Source: Marasmius tenuissimus (taxonomy: Eukaryota; Basidiomycota; Agaricomycetes; Agaricales; Marasmiaceae). From it: a DNA stretch of 64,000 nt. Below are positions 12,394 through 23,434 of the stretch, one piece after another. The position numbers and the translations under genes are program-made. Position 1 is the stretch's first letter, and the number at the start of each line of letters is the position of its first letter. Under the pieces are notes generated by a model that worked only from the letters and a program-made list of their open reading frames with translations, searched no databases and had not been told where the DNA came from. Location: NCBI GenBank assembly GCA_029532415.1, contig JAQOTA010000020.1, positions 682,001 to 746,000 on the forward strand, given 5' to 3'.

Positions 12394-13591
12394 GGTAGTA
12401 AGAGGTTGAGAGGTTTAGTGTTGGATCTATAAAAGACAGCATCAGCATGCGTCTAATTAACACAGGTGTCACGAGTCGTGAACATTCCAAACAGAACAAA
12501 TTGACTTACCGGCAGAGTCCTAGTAGTTGCGAGGTGCAAGAAAGAGTCAGTGTTGAAGGAAAAGTGAAACAGGATCATGTGAGATTGCTGTGCAGGAAAA
12601 AATCGGACCGCTGGAAAGCCCACAGACCGCTCTCGGCAATATTCCCACGCTCCGGCAAATGCCGAAATTCACATTCAGGCTTGTCGCACCGTATTTTTTG
12701 CATGGCCCTTGGTCCCTCATTAATACTCCAACCATTGTATATGCTTTCTAGGGTTTTCATACTCGTAGAATCCATTCCCACAGTCTGTTTGACCGGTAGA
12801 AGCCATTCTCAAGCTTTACAAGCCAAATCATGCCTGTTTATAGCCCATTTCAATTAGTTTCTGCTCTGTATATCCTCTGGAATTCATCCCTCATATCACT
12901 AAACTTTCCCACGGCCTTCTACAGCCTATATAACATCATTTATCATCACGTACAGCCTTTCACAGTCTTTCACAGCTTACTATAACACATGTACAGCCTC
13001 AAATACCTTTTCCAGAGTTCTTGCATAGCATTCTACATACACAGCCATCTACATATATGACTCATTCTGACTCATTTCTTTGTCTGATATATATATATAA
13101 GCATCACAATCCTCATTTTTAGTTCTCTTTAGTCTTGGTATTATCTTGTATAGCTACTCTGTAGTCTTTCAGGCCAATATCACTCTAGCTATCTCAGCTA
13201 TCTCTCAGCTACTTAGTTGCTTCTCAGTCTCATACAAATCACAAGTCAACTTTTGACGTTGCTATTTTGCTCAGCGGTCTTACTGTTTTGTGTTAGCTTT
13301 TTCATCCAACATTCCTCGAGTCAAGTTAGTAGCTAAGCGGGTCGCACAACTCCTTACAACAGGGAGCAGCCATCAAGGCGCTATGCTCAATCGAGGAGCA
13401 TTGGATCCTTGAGATCCGATGTCGTCGAAGGATGTACATCAATGCCATAGATCGAGCACTCAATTAAGAGGTCGATGGCAACATGCAGGTCTAGCCTAGC
13501 TAGCCGATGACAGCAGCCTAGGGGCGCTCGTCGCTGACAGCAGCCATCAAGGTGCTCGTCATTGTAGTCGGGCTAACCGGGGCCCATAACC

Positions 13592-13912
13592 TGATGAGCC
13601 AGCATGATGCCTAGCGCAGAGGACTACAACATGGCTACACTACTACTTACCAGAGAGGAGTTTAGAGAGGTAGAGGCAAGACGTAGAAGCTCAAGCACAC
13701 TGTAGATTCAGGTAGAGAACTACGAGCTTATATACATGTAGATACAATAGAGTTACCATATAGAGACGACAATAGAAATTGTACATATGAGCATAGTGAA
13801 CAATGAATAATAGAACAATAGCAAATGCATTGTCCCGCATAATACAATGGCGGGAAGAGTGAACCGGGACTTTGGATATACCGGGATCTAATAATAGTCC
13901 ACGGATTCAACA
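13592..13912 (-). repeat. 5' LTR of copia family A, with adjacent primer-binding site
   Basis: 321 bp. Reading the - strand out of the LTR into the element gives GGTTATGGGCCCC (13579-13591). This is complementary to the anticodon-stem region of initiator tRNA-Met, as in Drosophila copia, where a half-tRNA primes. Confidence 0.85.
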
Positions 13913-13917
13913 CCCCA

Positions 13918-15847
13918 GACTTTGCTTGCCAAGGGGTAGGCATAGAAAAAAAAAAGTAAGACCATGTCATATTTTTTTAAGGACCCTCGAGCCTGACCGA
14001 CTGACCCCCTGTGGGAACAACATACCACATATGGTAATGTCACATGGAATGATATACTGTTTTTGGTAAGTCTTATGTTTTGATTTCTGTTGGGCCACCT
14101 CAGTTGTATCTTAACCTTCTCCCCAACTAATTTTTACTGATGCACCGAGGTAAACTTACTGAATCTATGGGTGCATAGGGTTCCCAGATTTTTGTACAAA
14201 CAAGGGGTTAAGTTCATATGAACACAACTGACCCCTGATCAACCTTCTATTGGCAGTATTAGACCCGAATTTGGGTTCTATGATGCTTGAAATGTTACCA
14301 AGTCCCCAAAAGGTCATCTCTGAGAGCAACTGAAAGGTCAAACACAGCCCAAAAGAGCTCCCACTGGCCAAAAAAATATGATTCATATCTTTTATAAGGA
14401 CCCACCCAGTGGACTGACCAACCTACCAGGTATGCACAGGATGCTTGTTTGACTCATGCACAACACCACGTCATCATGATTTCTCCTCAATAGGCCTCAA
14501 AATAGGTAGCTGATGACCCATACACTGGTCAAGGGGACCTTCTCTTACCACCTTCAGCTCACACTGCCAAGGTGACGAGGCTTCCATGACCGAGCCTCTT
14601 GTTGCGTTTTCATAACCAAGGGCATACTTACTCCATTGCGGATAAACCTTTCTTTGGCTTAGCCACTCTTTTTGTGCAGCTTTGCTGACATCCATAGACA
14701 GTCTTGGCACAAGCTTCTCAGTATCACTTACGTGACAGTGCTCTCCTTTTTTGTGTGTTGACAATGTCAATCCTGTGCAGCCACAATTAACACATGCTCG
14801 CACATTGTCGAAGCTCGGAAACTTTTGAGCCAAGACTCCATAGTCGATGACAAACACATAAGCTGAGGAGCGGTTTTGAGGAGGGCTAGTCATCATGGGA
14901 AACAAGAAGATTGAAGCATAGACACCTCACAACCATCGTATCCTTCACAACTGTCTTTGTTGCTCTTGTTTCGCTTTCAAAACTTATTCAAATGCATCCC
15001 TGAACAGCCTTGCACTTGAGTACTTTCCCGTTACGCCTGATTGGATTCCTCAAAACCATGCCGAATCGGAGCTGCATGTTATTAGGTCTCCACGGTTTGG
15101 AGTCTGTACTGGCACTATTTACCTTGACCTCCTTGGATGAGATGGCCGAGCCTCCACCCAGTACACCATAAACACTTCTCAATTCAATAAAATTCCTCAG
15201 AGCGCTCTCTGAAGAAGATGGCGAGGGCAGGACTCCAAAAAATTCGTTTGAGGACCGTCGACTCATATTTGTTGTCCTCAAAACTTATGAGACCGCCGGG
15301 CCAATTGGAAATTGGATGTGGGTCGGTCAACCAGCCTACAAAGTGAGGATTTGGCCATCCGAGTGCGGGACTGGCGTACAGGAGTACATAATTGCTCCCA
15401 TATGCCGCGGATTCTCGGGTCTCTATATTTTTGAGTGATATACTCATACCCCTTAGCCTACTTTGGTTTACATCTCCAGTTTGAGCGCAATGGCCATTCA
15501 AATCTAATCCTTCAGATCCCATCCACGCTTTTGGATACGTTTCTCGAACGAAAGAACGTTTTACAGGTCTTACAACGCTCTTTTGAAAGCTTAGTCCGGA
15601 AAATTTTGCCTCTGTTCATCGGAATCTTTCGAGAACAATTGAAGACTCCGTTCTTGTAGGAGTCTAGCTAAACACACCTTCGCTTCACGCCTCCGCTCTT
15701 CTCAGACTCCAGTACTCTCATTTGGATATAAATCACTGACCAGGTTGTGCGCTTATGTAACAGGAACAGCAAGATGTGGACAACTGCCACCTATTGTCAA
15801 GATGCCGTGGACGTCCCGTAATCGAGCATAAGAACTCGACAAAAGTT
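13918..15847. other. Region of unknown content
   Basis: The first bases (ACTTTGCTTGCC) still resemble the continuation of duplication copy B after its TTCTGTTCCCC, then similarity ends. No known family is visible. The only notable open frames are on the - strand at 14474-14905 and 15184-15522. Confidence 0.4.
14474..14905 (-). CDS. Unidentified open reading frame (possible gene fragment)
   Basis: An uninterrupted frame of about 143 codons. I do not recognise it. It contains a compact Cys/His arrangement, VRACVNCGCTGL then EHCHVSD, that could bind zinc, and a Trp/Tyr-containing stretch (VYPQWSKYALGYENA). No flanking exons are evident. It may be a piece of a decayed mobile-element gene or a fortuitous frame. 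Confidence 0.25.
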   Translation of the reverse strand: MFPMMTSPPQNRSSAYVFVIDYGVLAQKFPSFDNVRACVNCGCTGLTLSTHKKGEHCHVSDTEKLVPRLSMDVSKAAQKEWLSQRKVYPQWSKYALGYENATRGSVMEASSPWQCELKVVREGPLDQCMGHQLPILRPIEEKS

Positions 15848-16035
15848 TGACACAGCTGGGGCAAAAACTTGTTTTGTTGCGGAATATGAAGCAGAAATAT
15901 GACGCCTTATTTTCCGGTGAGTATTTTTGCTGCCAAATATAAATATTTTTAGCCTGAATATGTGTTGAACTGTGAGGCGCCATATTTTTCTGGCATATTT
16001 CCGTGCAAAAATAATATTCACACTCAGCTGTGTGA
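15848..16035 (-). mobile_element. MITE with TGACACAGCTG-type inverted ends, copy 1
   Basis: 188 bp bounded by TGACACAGCTG and CAGCTGTGTGA. A second copy in opposite orientation lies at 40033-40240 and shares internal sequence such as TTGTTGCGGAATATGAAGCAG and GGCATATTTCCGTGCA. There is no coding capacity. The target duplication is unclear. Confidence 0.65.
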
Positions 16036-16137
16036 GGAGACTATCATCCAGCATTCCAATTTCCCTCCTGTGAGTCGCGACCTTCGACGAAGCGCTTTCC
16101 GCTTTCTCTCCACTAGCAATCGTCACAATGTGCACTA

Positions 16138-16556
16138 CCATTGATAGTTGCTTCATTTGTTCGGGTTGATCGTTGAGTTTGGTTGTTGCTCGTTTATTTG
16201 TAAACTTTGAAATCCAGAATGCAATTCGGACTTGACACGTTGTTACTACTTTATCTTCCCTCCGTGTAATTTTGAGCGTAGACTTGGGTTCTTGTTGAGT
16301 CACTGCCAACGTGGTAGTAAGCTGACCATCCAGAGCGGAGTTTCCGTGCCGGCTTTATGCCCATGAACGGGGATGGCTGAAACGAGGGTAAGCTTTTTCT
16401 TTTCATGGTACGGAGACCTCTCAAACAAGCCTTATCAGTTACATCCAAGCATAACTAAGAACTTTGGTCCCGGAGGTGCGGCTACAGTGGCTGAAAACTC
16501 TGGGCCCGAGCAAGCGTGGTCTGAGTATGTACATAATATATGCCCTCATAGGAATC
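16138..16556. repeat. Orphan copy of hydrophobin 1 3' flank
   Basis: Direct repeat of 897-1318 (see there). No hydrophobin exon precedes it; the sequence just upstream, 16036-16137, has no match to the gene. Confidence 0.75.
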
Positions 16557-17105
16557 ACCTGCCTTGCCTTGCCCGAGGTTGGCTTGCCCTACCCTGCCCT
16601 GAGAGAGGGCAGAGAGGGCGGAGGGCAAGGGCAAGAATTTTGGATTGGCCTCGCCTGGGGCAACTTGTCTTGAGAGAGCAGCCAGATGTGGGCACCAGTA
16701 GGCCACTAAGACTCCCCTCAAGCTACTGGCAGCTGCTGAATTAAACAAGAAATAGCAGTCTTTTGAAATTCCTGATATCCAGCAGCTCTGATTAGCCCCT
16801 CCCAGCAGCTATTATGCACTCACCCATACTAAGTGTAGTCTAAAATGGTCTTGTGAAGCCCAATGGTCAGTCTTTTTGTTCTTTTTCAGCCAAAGATAGT
16901 TACTTACCACTATCAATGAGCATTAGTACTAATATAACAGGTACATAGGGGGCATTCTTACTTGCAGGTCTGCCCGGGGCAAAGCCCTCACCCGCCCCAG
17001 GACAGGGCATAGTAGGGCAGAAGGCGAGGGCACAGATTCTTGGTTGCCCTCGCCCTGGAAAACCCTGCCCTACCCCAGGGTTGGCTGCCCTGCTCTGCCT
17101 TGACA
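16557..17105. repeat. GCCCT-rich repeat region
   Basis: Dense runs of TGCCCT/AGGGCA occur at 16560-16640 and again at 16970-17100, flanking a plain AT-rich interior. The two ends share AGGTTGGCTTGCCCT-like sequence. It could be a degenerate repeat element; no gene is visible. Confidence 0.4.
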
Positions 17106-17344
17106 TCACTAAATACCGTTGCTGTACCTCGGTTCAGAAGATCTTCAACAATTCTCGAAAAACTACTGATATGATTGTATGAAAATATGTACTTGATTCA
17201 TAGACGTACTTTGTTCTTTCCTCTCTTCCTTCCTTCCTTTCTTCTTTCATTCTGTTCATCTTTCGTTGACGTAGTTAAGTGCAAGACAAGCTGCCAGTGA
17301 GGTAGTTTACTTTAGGGTAGGTTACCTGAATTATGCTTGTAGCG

Positions 17345-17552
17345 TACTGTACCATTTTGAGATGATCGTCAGGTCACGCGTCACAGGGGACCCAGAAATG
17401 GTGAAATGTCACACCCTGTCACGCGTCCCAGGCCTGACTGTCGAAAAATTTCCGGTCGGTTACAGCGGACCGACCTTCCTGTCGAAACCTAAAAAGTGAA
17501 CCTTTTGGTCACAGGTCACACCCCCTGACGAATATCTCGAAATGGTACAGTA
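17345..17552. mobile_element. MITE with TA target site, copy 1
   Basis: 208 bp including flanking TA dinucleotides, with terminal inverted repeats CTGTACCATTTTGAG and CTCGAAATGGTACAG. The TA duplication points to the Tc1/mariner superfamily as mobiliser, though its ends differ from those of the Tc1 element at 24925. A second copy lies at 39982-40464. It is noncoding. Confidence 0.75.
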
Positions 17553-17565
17553 GTCAGCCAATTAT

Positions 17566-20500
17566 ATCGTAAGATCCTTTCTCATTGTACTTTCTTTTGG
17601 TGTAGAGTGGCTCAAGTTTTGGGGGCCTTCAAATCCAATATTTATCAACACCAAGGCTCGGCGGTGGAGGGGCTCTCCCTGTCTGGGCCTTGAGCTAGCT
17701 GTCCCATGTGCCTTCACCACAAGTCATGAGTCGTAGGGATTGATATTGTTGATTGTTGCACCAAGAAGCTATCACTCACGAAAGCAAGAACAAGTTCTGC
17801 CTTCATTGATTATGTCGATCCTCCGGTTTTTGGTCTTCGAAACACGAATCCAGCAGTGTATCCATCCTTCACGCCAATTTCAGATGAGAGCCCTGCTCCA
17901 TTCTAGTGCCGAGAGTCGAGACATCCAAAAAGGGTCAAGGGAGCCAAAGAGTGCAGTAGAGAACAACAAAACCGTCTCTAAAACGGTGCAAGGAGCTTTA
18001 GACCTTGACCATAGTACTGACGGTGGTACTTAAGACTGCCCGGCCTCGTGGCTACCAAGATAGAGTTCAAGCAGGTACTGTTTTCTGCCTAGTACCCGTA
18101 TTTTCTGCTGAAGCGAGGAAGGGGAGGCGCTTTTTTCGGTGCAATGTGGAGTTCAGTGTTCAGGTTTTGACATCACGCCATGGCCTATATGTACCCTTGC
18201 ATTGATGGGACCGAATAGAACAAGTATCAAATGGGTTGGCCTGACAGAGCTACGGCGCTATTGGGGGACCACCGTGCCATGGTAAGAGTCTAAGAACAAC
18301 CCGAAGTACGAAAGGCAGACAAGGTTGCTGCTAACCTTCTTGAGGTGTACCATCTCTATCTGCACAACAGTCAAACCCAGGGAATCGTCGAAATGAAGCT
18401 GACTCCCAATGATTATGGTTGCGGTCTTAAGTGGCGTTGACACGTTTTTGAACGTATCGGGACGTCTCCAATATATTTGTAGGAAATTAGCGCAATGATT
18501 CAGCGCAATGTTCCATATCTATGAATAGGTGACCCTTTGAAACTAGCACCGACCACCAGGATAGCTGTCACTTCCTACGTCCCCATTCACCGCCTTCCCC
18601 TAAGTATCTGATTGCCCTAAGACATATACCATTCTCTCAGTCGGAGTCAGTAGTCTGACACCCAGTTACAAATCAATCATTCCACGATTCGAGCCAAACC
18701 ACGTCTGTGAATATTATCACGATGTCTAGTTCGAACTTTATACTCGATAGTGGCCTGCGATCGGAAAATTGTCCGCTCCTTGCCCGCAGGGAAATCTTTA
18801 TAAGGGTAGACTATACCGCTCTGAACTACATCGCACCCACTACAAGCGACAATCTCCAAGTATCCCTAGTATGAAACTCAACTTTGCTCTCTTTACGCCC
18901 GTCCTCCTCTCTATCTTGGTTGTAGCCACACCCGCCAACCTTCAACCGAGGGCAAGTTGCCGACCCGGCAGAACCGCTGTTTGCTGCGCATATTTCGACA
19001 ATGGAACCGGAAAAGTTTGTTCCGTTGCCCCGTTATATAGTGACTGGTGAGTGCTTCGGACACTTATCCTCATCAAAAGTAGATATACTACTTACCCTAT
19101 GGTACTTGCTATATAGTCGTTATTATGCGGGTAGGGCGTGCTGCAGAAATCTTGACTTTCGTAAGCCTTAAGCTCGACTAAAACCTGTTTCGGGACCCTC
19201 TGATGACCTTCGTTATTTCAGTTAAGTTTGACGGGAAGGCACGAGACTGTAAACAGATTTATCTTTAGCGTGCCGCCAGAACGAGGCATTCGCTTTTGTA
19301 TTCGTAGTGGGATCATCTTCGTGATATCTAGTTTATGAAGTAAATACAAAATCAGCCTGCGTACGAGTGCGGTGCTTTGTATACATGTATTTCTTGGAAC
19401 TCTGAGAACGATCTTGATTCCTCTTCGTCCAAGCGAGGACTCCCCGCTTCACTCGCCTTTTAGCTGCGCTCAGCGTTCATGGCACATCCAGGGATACCAT
19501 GTAGCCCCAAGCTCACGATCTCCCTCGCACATCCCCTGACCTCGGCGCTCGGAGTGGAAGGGCCCGTGTTACTTTTGTCTCTTCACGGCCGTGACCGCCT
19601 CTAGTCTGACCACTTTACTAGTTTCATTATCAATAGAGACTGTTGACTCGTGACGTTCACGGGCAAAGTGCCTATAGAGCAAAATCCTCCCGAGAAATTA
19701 TGATTAAGCTTCAGCGATATTTGAAGAAGCTGGGAGATTTGAGGTAGAAGATAGACGCAAAGATAGAGGGGTTCTACTACGACGGTAAAGGTAAAGGTCA
19801 CACCACCACAAGGCACTCGCGCATCAATAACTTCGCCTCTCCAAGGGCATGGAGACGCGAGTTGAAACATCCATCACGTCTTCCTCGAGTCTTCCACTAT
19901 GTACCAGCCCAGCAGCCGTTGTTCGGCTTTCAATTGCTCCGCAACGCCAGAGGGGGCTGAGATGCTGGTGTCGACGGAAAAGGGAAGAGCCCCGAATGAG
20001 CACGATAAGCCAGAGAAAAGAGTTAGATGGAGTAATATATCGAATAGTACATGGTATAACATAAAACTTATCTCTCAACTAGGTAACCTCGACTGGTACG
20101 CGCCGGGGCTGATGCTATAATGAAGTGGCGTGGAGTCTGACGTCCGTCGACGGGTATTAACCTGGAAGCTTCAAGACCTGCGAGTATTTTAGAGTAATGA
20201 ATGTTGAATCTTGAGCGCGAAGTGATTGCAATCATTTTGTACACGTACCTCAGAGTCCAGCCCACATCACTCTAGTACGCGATGCAGAGCGCATCCCCTT
20301 TGGGGTGGGGCTATTCATGAGCACAACGAACGCGACAGTATCAAGATCGACAGCATAACGAAGCGCTTGCTTGTGTGGTAAACAGTTAGAACAGAGCGGC
20401 GTTCACCGAAAGTTGATACTGGGTGTGGTGTGTGCGTGGAAGCCTCAACACCCGCAACACGGAGTACATATCATTGGATCGAGCGATATCATGACGACCA

Positions 20501-22790
20501 GAAGGATCCTCGTCCACGTACCTCGAAACCTGAGCCCAAACAACAACAGAAAATTCATTCTAGACGCTACGACTAGTAGCCCATGCTCATCCCCTGGCCC
20601 AACGATAATGTCGAGTCTGCCTTAGGCTTTCTATAGCAGAAGCTCATAATTGAAATCTCGCGTATCGTTATCTAAACGGGAGTTGACGTCCCAAATCAGC
20701 GGTCAGTATCATATAACGAGTAGAGCGAATCTTACAAGGTCTCCATCCAGACACTGACATTCACAAGCACTCTTTTTACAGCAGAAGTCAGGTAGGTGGA
20801 CGGTCGGGTGATCTCACTCGGTGTCCACTCCGACGCTCATGAGTCTGGTCTTACTCGTGTCATTGCTCTGCATCTTCTAGCCACTCATGATGGTCATACC
20901 ACATGTAGGGTTCTGAGAGAATGTGCTAGAGTTGCCATTCGGAGATTGTTGGAAATGAGAGGATCTTTGAACTCGAACCTCATGGTATGCACACCAACAT
21001 GAACGACATATAACCATCACCAAAACTGCCTCCATTCGTACGGGTTATAGCTCAATACGGCCGTCTCTTCACGCTACAGTCCTAATATGTTTTCTCTCGT
21101 GGGCGTTGATGAGGAAAGATGCGTATGGGTAGGGTATCTTCTACCTTGAGGAATGCTACAAGTCCGAGAGTACGCAAACAGCTTTGGGTTATTGAACAAT
21201 GTGAGCGTAGAGCATGCGAGAAACGTGTCTTTCCAATTGTTCCAAATCCGGGAACCACCTTCCTTCAACACCTTTCTGCGACAATCATACACACGCGAAC
21301 GGACAATCGGGCGAATCCGAGAGAACGATGTGAGCAACATTGAGGTCATGGAGTAATCAGAGGGCATATGAGGGTCCTTTGATGGAGAGAACCTGATGTA
21401 TGGAATCTGCTAAAATGCGCCGCCATGAGCACTCAACGAGAGAAGAGGCAAAACCAGATCCATACATTGTCGCACCAATCGATGAGTTTCCATGTAGGAC
21501 CGGAAGGTTGGCACATATCTCGCAGCTTGTAGATACAGAAAAATAAAACCGGCGAACGTAGATGGCGGCTTCACCCATTAGTTGATGTTTTTGGACATTC
21601 TACGGGAGAGGTTGAGAGGCGTTTCAAGTGGTGATCGTAGGTTACTGTGACCCCGGAGATATTCGATGTGGACTCGGAGGGGTTTGGAGTGGATTCAGAG
21701 ATGTTTGGGGTGGACTCGGAGGTGTTTGAAGCGGATTCACTGCCGCTCGTATCTCCTTCCCTCGCTAAACCCTTCTTGATTGATTTTCTTATATATCTCA
21801 TCTTCCAACTTGTGCCATCCTTCTCGTAAATAACTGTAATCAATTAGATCTTCCGTTGTGGACACGAGGAAGCGGAAATATCAGCTTCTAGGTTATGTCG
21901 TTCATAGCGGTGTGGTGAAGAGAGCCGTTGTTTGGCACTGAAAAAGGGCACCAAATAACAGTGGCAGGCATTCTAATTTCTCAGCGAAGCTAGCCTACAT
22001 AACATTATGTCCTCACTTTTTGGACTAGGCCCTGGCTGATAATTAAATCAGCCGCATCCATGTTCAGCAAAATGAGACACGACACGAACACGAATCCATC
22101 GGGCTTATCCGCCGCGTGCTTACTCAGATTTGAGTCTTCAAGAGATCTTCAAGAGATATTCAACTCATATCTCCTTCGCATGTCTGTTGGATAGGACGAC
22201 TGTCGACTTCTGTAAGTATCAACGCAGCTCCGTGGAGGCTGAATAAGGTTCGAGATTCCAATTACTTTGTGGTCGAATGTGACTAGGGTAGGAGAACACG
22301 GTTCTTTACCGACGACGTAGGGCCCAAATCGGCATACGAATGTATCATTCCAAGATTCATTGCCCGTATGTATGAAAAACAGGGGCTTTGATTGGCGTTG
22401 TGCCCTGATACCCTGACGGTGACCGCCACATGCTTCAGCTTCATTTTTTACCTTCCTTTCGCATAGATCTGTCAAGAAAGACCCGTGTCATTCACTGCAT
22501 CTTCATTCTTTGCCGTCTTGCTCGCACAAATTATACCGTTTGTTCTATGGTCCAAGTCATTCTCCAGTAGGGTCGTCGTTGTTTTGACAAGTCAATTCAT
22601 GAATTGCATACCCGAGTCGCACCTGTATGCCTTTGTAACTGAGCCTTACCATCTCATCTACTTGATTAGCAGCGGTCTCAATTCCGAAATTTGAAGTCTG
22701 GACCGTAATTAAATTAAGATATCTTGGTTAACTGGAGTATTAGCTCGCACCTAATCGACACAATAAGGACTCTGATTCTGTTCCCCGGCC
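17566..22790. repeat. Segmental duplication, copy B
   Basis: Direct counterpart of 3510-6255, containing hydrophobin gene 3 in place of gene 2. It is longer because of extra DNA at about 19320-19590 and 19850-21060. It passes without interruption into the upstream region of hydrophobin gene 4, showing what lay beyond the copia insertion point in copy A. Confidence 0.7.
18871..19268 (+). CDS. Miniature hydrophobin-like protein (gene 3)
   Basis: Spliced model join(18871..19046,19117..19160,19222..19268), 88 aa, the duplicate of gene 2. The signal peptide MKLNFALFTPVLLSILVVA is followed by PRASC. Cysteine pattern C-X7-CC-X10-C-X9-C-X7-CC-X14-C-X5: the loops match gene 2 except that Cys5-Cys6 spacing has grown from 5 to 7. 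Intron phases are as in the whole cluster, with the Cys5 codon split TG|T. TATAAG lies about 73 bp upstream. All eight cysteines survive while other positions have changed considerably, which suggests selection rather than decay. Confidence 0.8.
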
Positions 22791-22831
22791 TTTGCGTGTA
22801 CGCCGATACGAATGGTTAAAACTCGAGAAGG
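19269..22831. other. Intergenic region with decayed repeats
   Basis: No intact gene is supported. It includes a short tandem repeat at about 21645-21740 that matches 2745-2860, and phrases recurring near 5630, 24530 and 27420. Short - strand frames such as 21571-21843, with Ser-Glu-Ser-Thr-Pro units, look like exons of a decayed multicopy gene. No function can be given. Confidence 0.4.
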
Positions 22832-23002
22832 TTGGCACCAACGTTTTCTGCTTTCCTTTGTTTGTTTGTCAATTGCTGGGCCGCATTGCACCGAAATAGG
22901 AAACCTTCTCTTTCTGGCTTTCACAGACAGGTATTTAAGAACACTGAATACCTACCCAAGCCTCATCCCAATGACCACAAACGGCGGCCTACAATTGTCA
23001 GT

Positions 23003-23434
23003 ATGAAAGTAAATGTTGCTCTCTACACCCCCGCGATTCTTTATGCCCTGATTGCGGTCGCCAAACCCATCAGTGCCTTTCCCTCCTCCGTTCATCCCAG
23101 GGCAGATTGTCCAGAAGGATACACTGTTCAGTGCTGCGCAATCCGAGCGTCACACCGGGTCTTTTGGTCACCGATTGCGGCTGGAATTTGTGATATCATA
23201 GCTCCTGACCCTGATGGTTATTGGTGAGTGCATAGTGCTCAGGTGCTCAAACAAAATGTTCATTCTGTGATGTAGTTCTAGTAGCAAGGTTGGGGGCCCA
23301 ACATGCTGCAAAACCATCAGTCGTAAGATCTTCACGTCGACTATCTCCCGTCTAACATTTTCTGACGTACTTCATGTCGTTTTGATCCCGGTGACCTGAC
23401 AGCCACGAGGTTTTTGTGTATCGATCCTACTTAG
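23003..23434 (+). CDS. Short-loop hydrophobin-like protein (gene 4)
   Basis: Spliced model join(23003..23223,23285..23322,23403..23434), 96 aa. Signal peptide MKVNVALYTPAILYALIAVA, then a propeptide-like stretch ending VHPRADC. Pattern C-X7-CC-X17-C-X11-C-X6-CC-X9-C-X4. The Cys3-Cys4 loop (17) is just below the class I minimum. Exon 2 has three in-frame candidate acceptors (exon starts at 23276, 23282 or 23285) giving a Cys5-Cys6 spacing of 9, 7 or 6; I chose the last. Intron positions match the cluster. TATTTAAG near 22932 is a possible TATA box. Confidence 0.75.

Larger units (their letters stand above)
6256..13912 (-). mobile_element. Decayed Ty1/copia LTR retrotransposon (family A)
   Basis: 7657 bp, read on the - strand. 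Two 321-bp LTRs (13592-13912 is the 5' LTR, 6256-6576 the 3' LTR) start TGTTGAATCC and end GGCTCATCA. A perfect 5-bp target duplication CCCCA flanks it at 6251-6255 and 13913-13917. Next to the 5' LTR is a primer site GGTTATGGGCCC; next to the 3' LTR is the purine tract GCGAGGGGGTG. The domain order Gag, protease, integrase, reverse transcriptase, RNase H is that of Ty1/copia. Several stops, at least two frameshifts and a solo LTR at 9446-9901 break the coding region, so this copy cannot encode its own products. The 1.2 kb leader (12394-13580) holds no gene I recognise. Confidence 0.93.

Noticed and set aside
16557..17105. CRISPR-like spaced repeats in the GCCCT-rich stretch
   Set aside because: Irregular spacing, no conserved repeat unit, and a eukaryotic genome.
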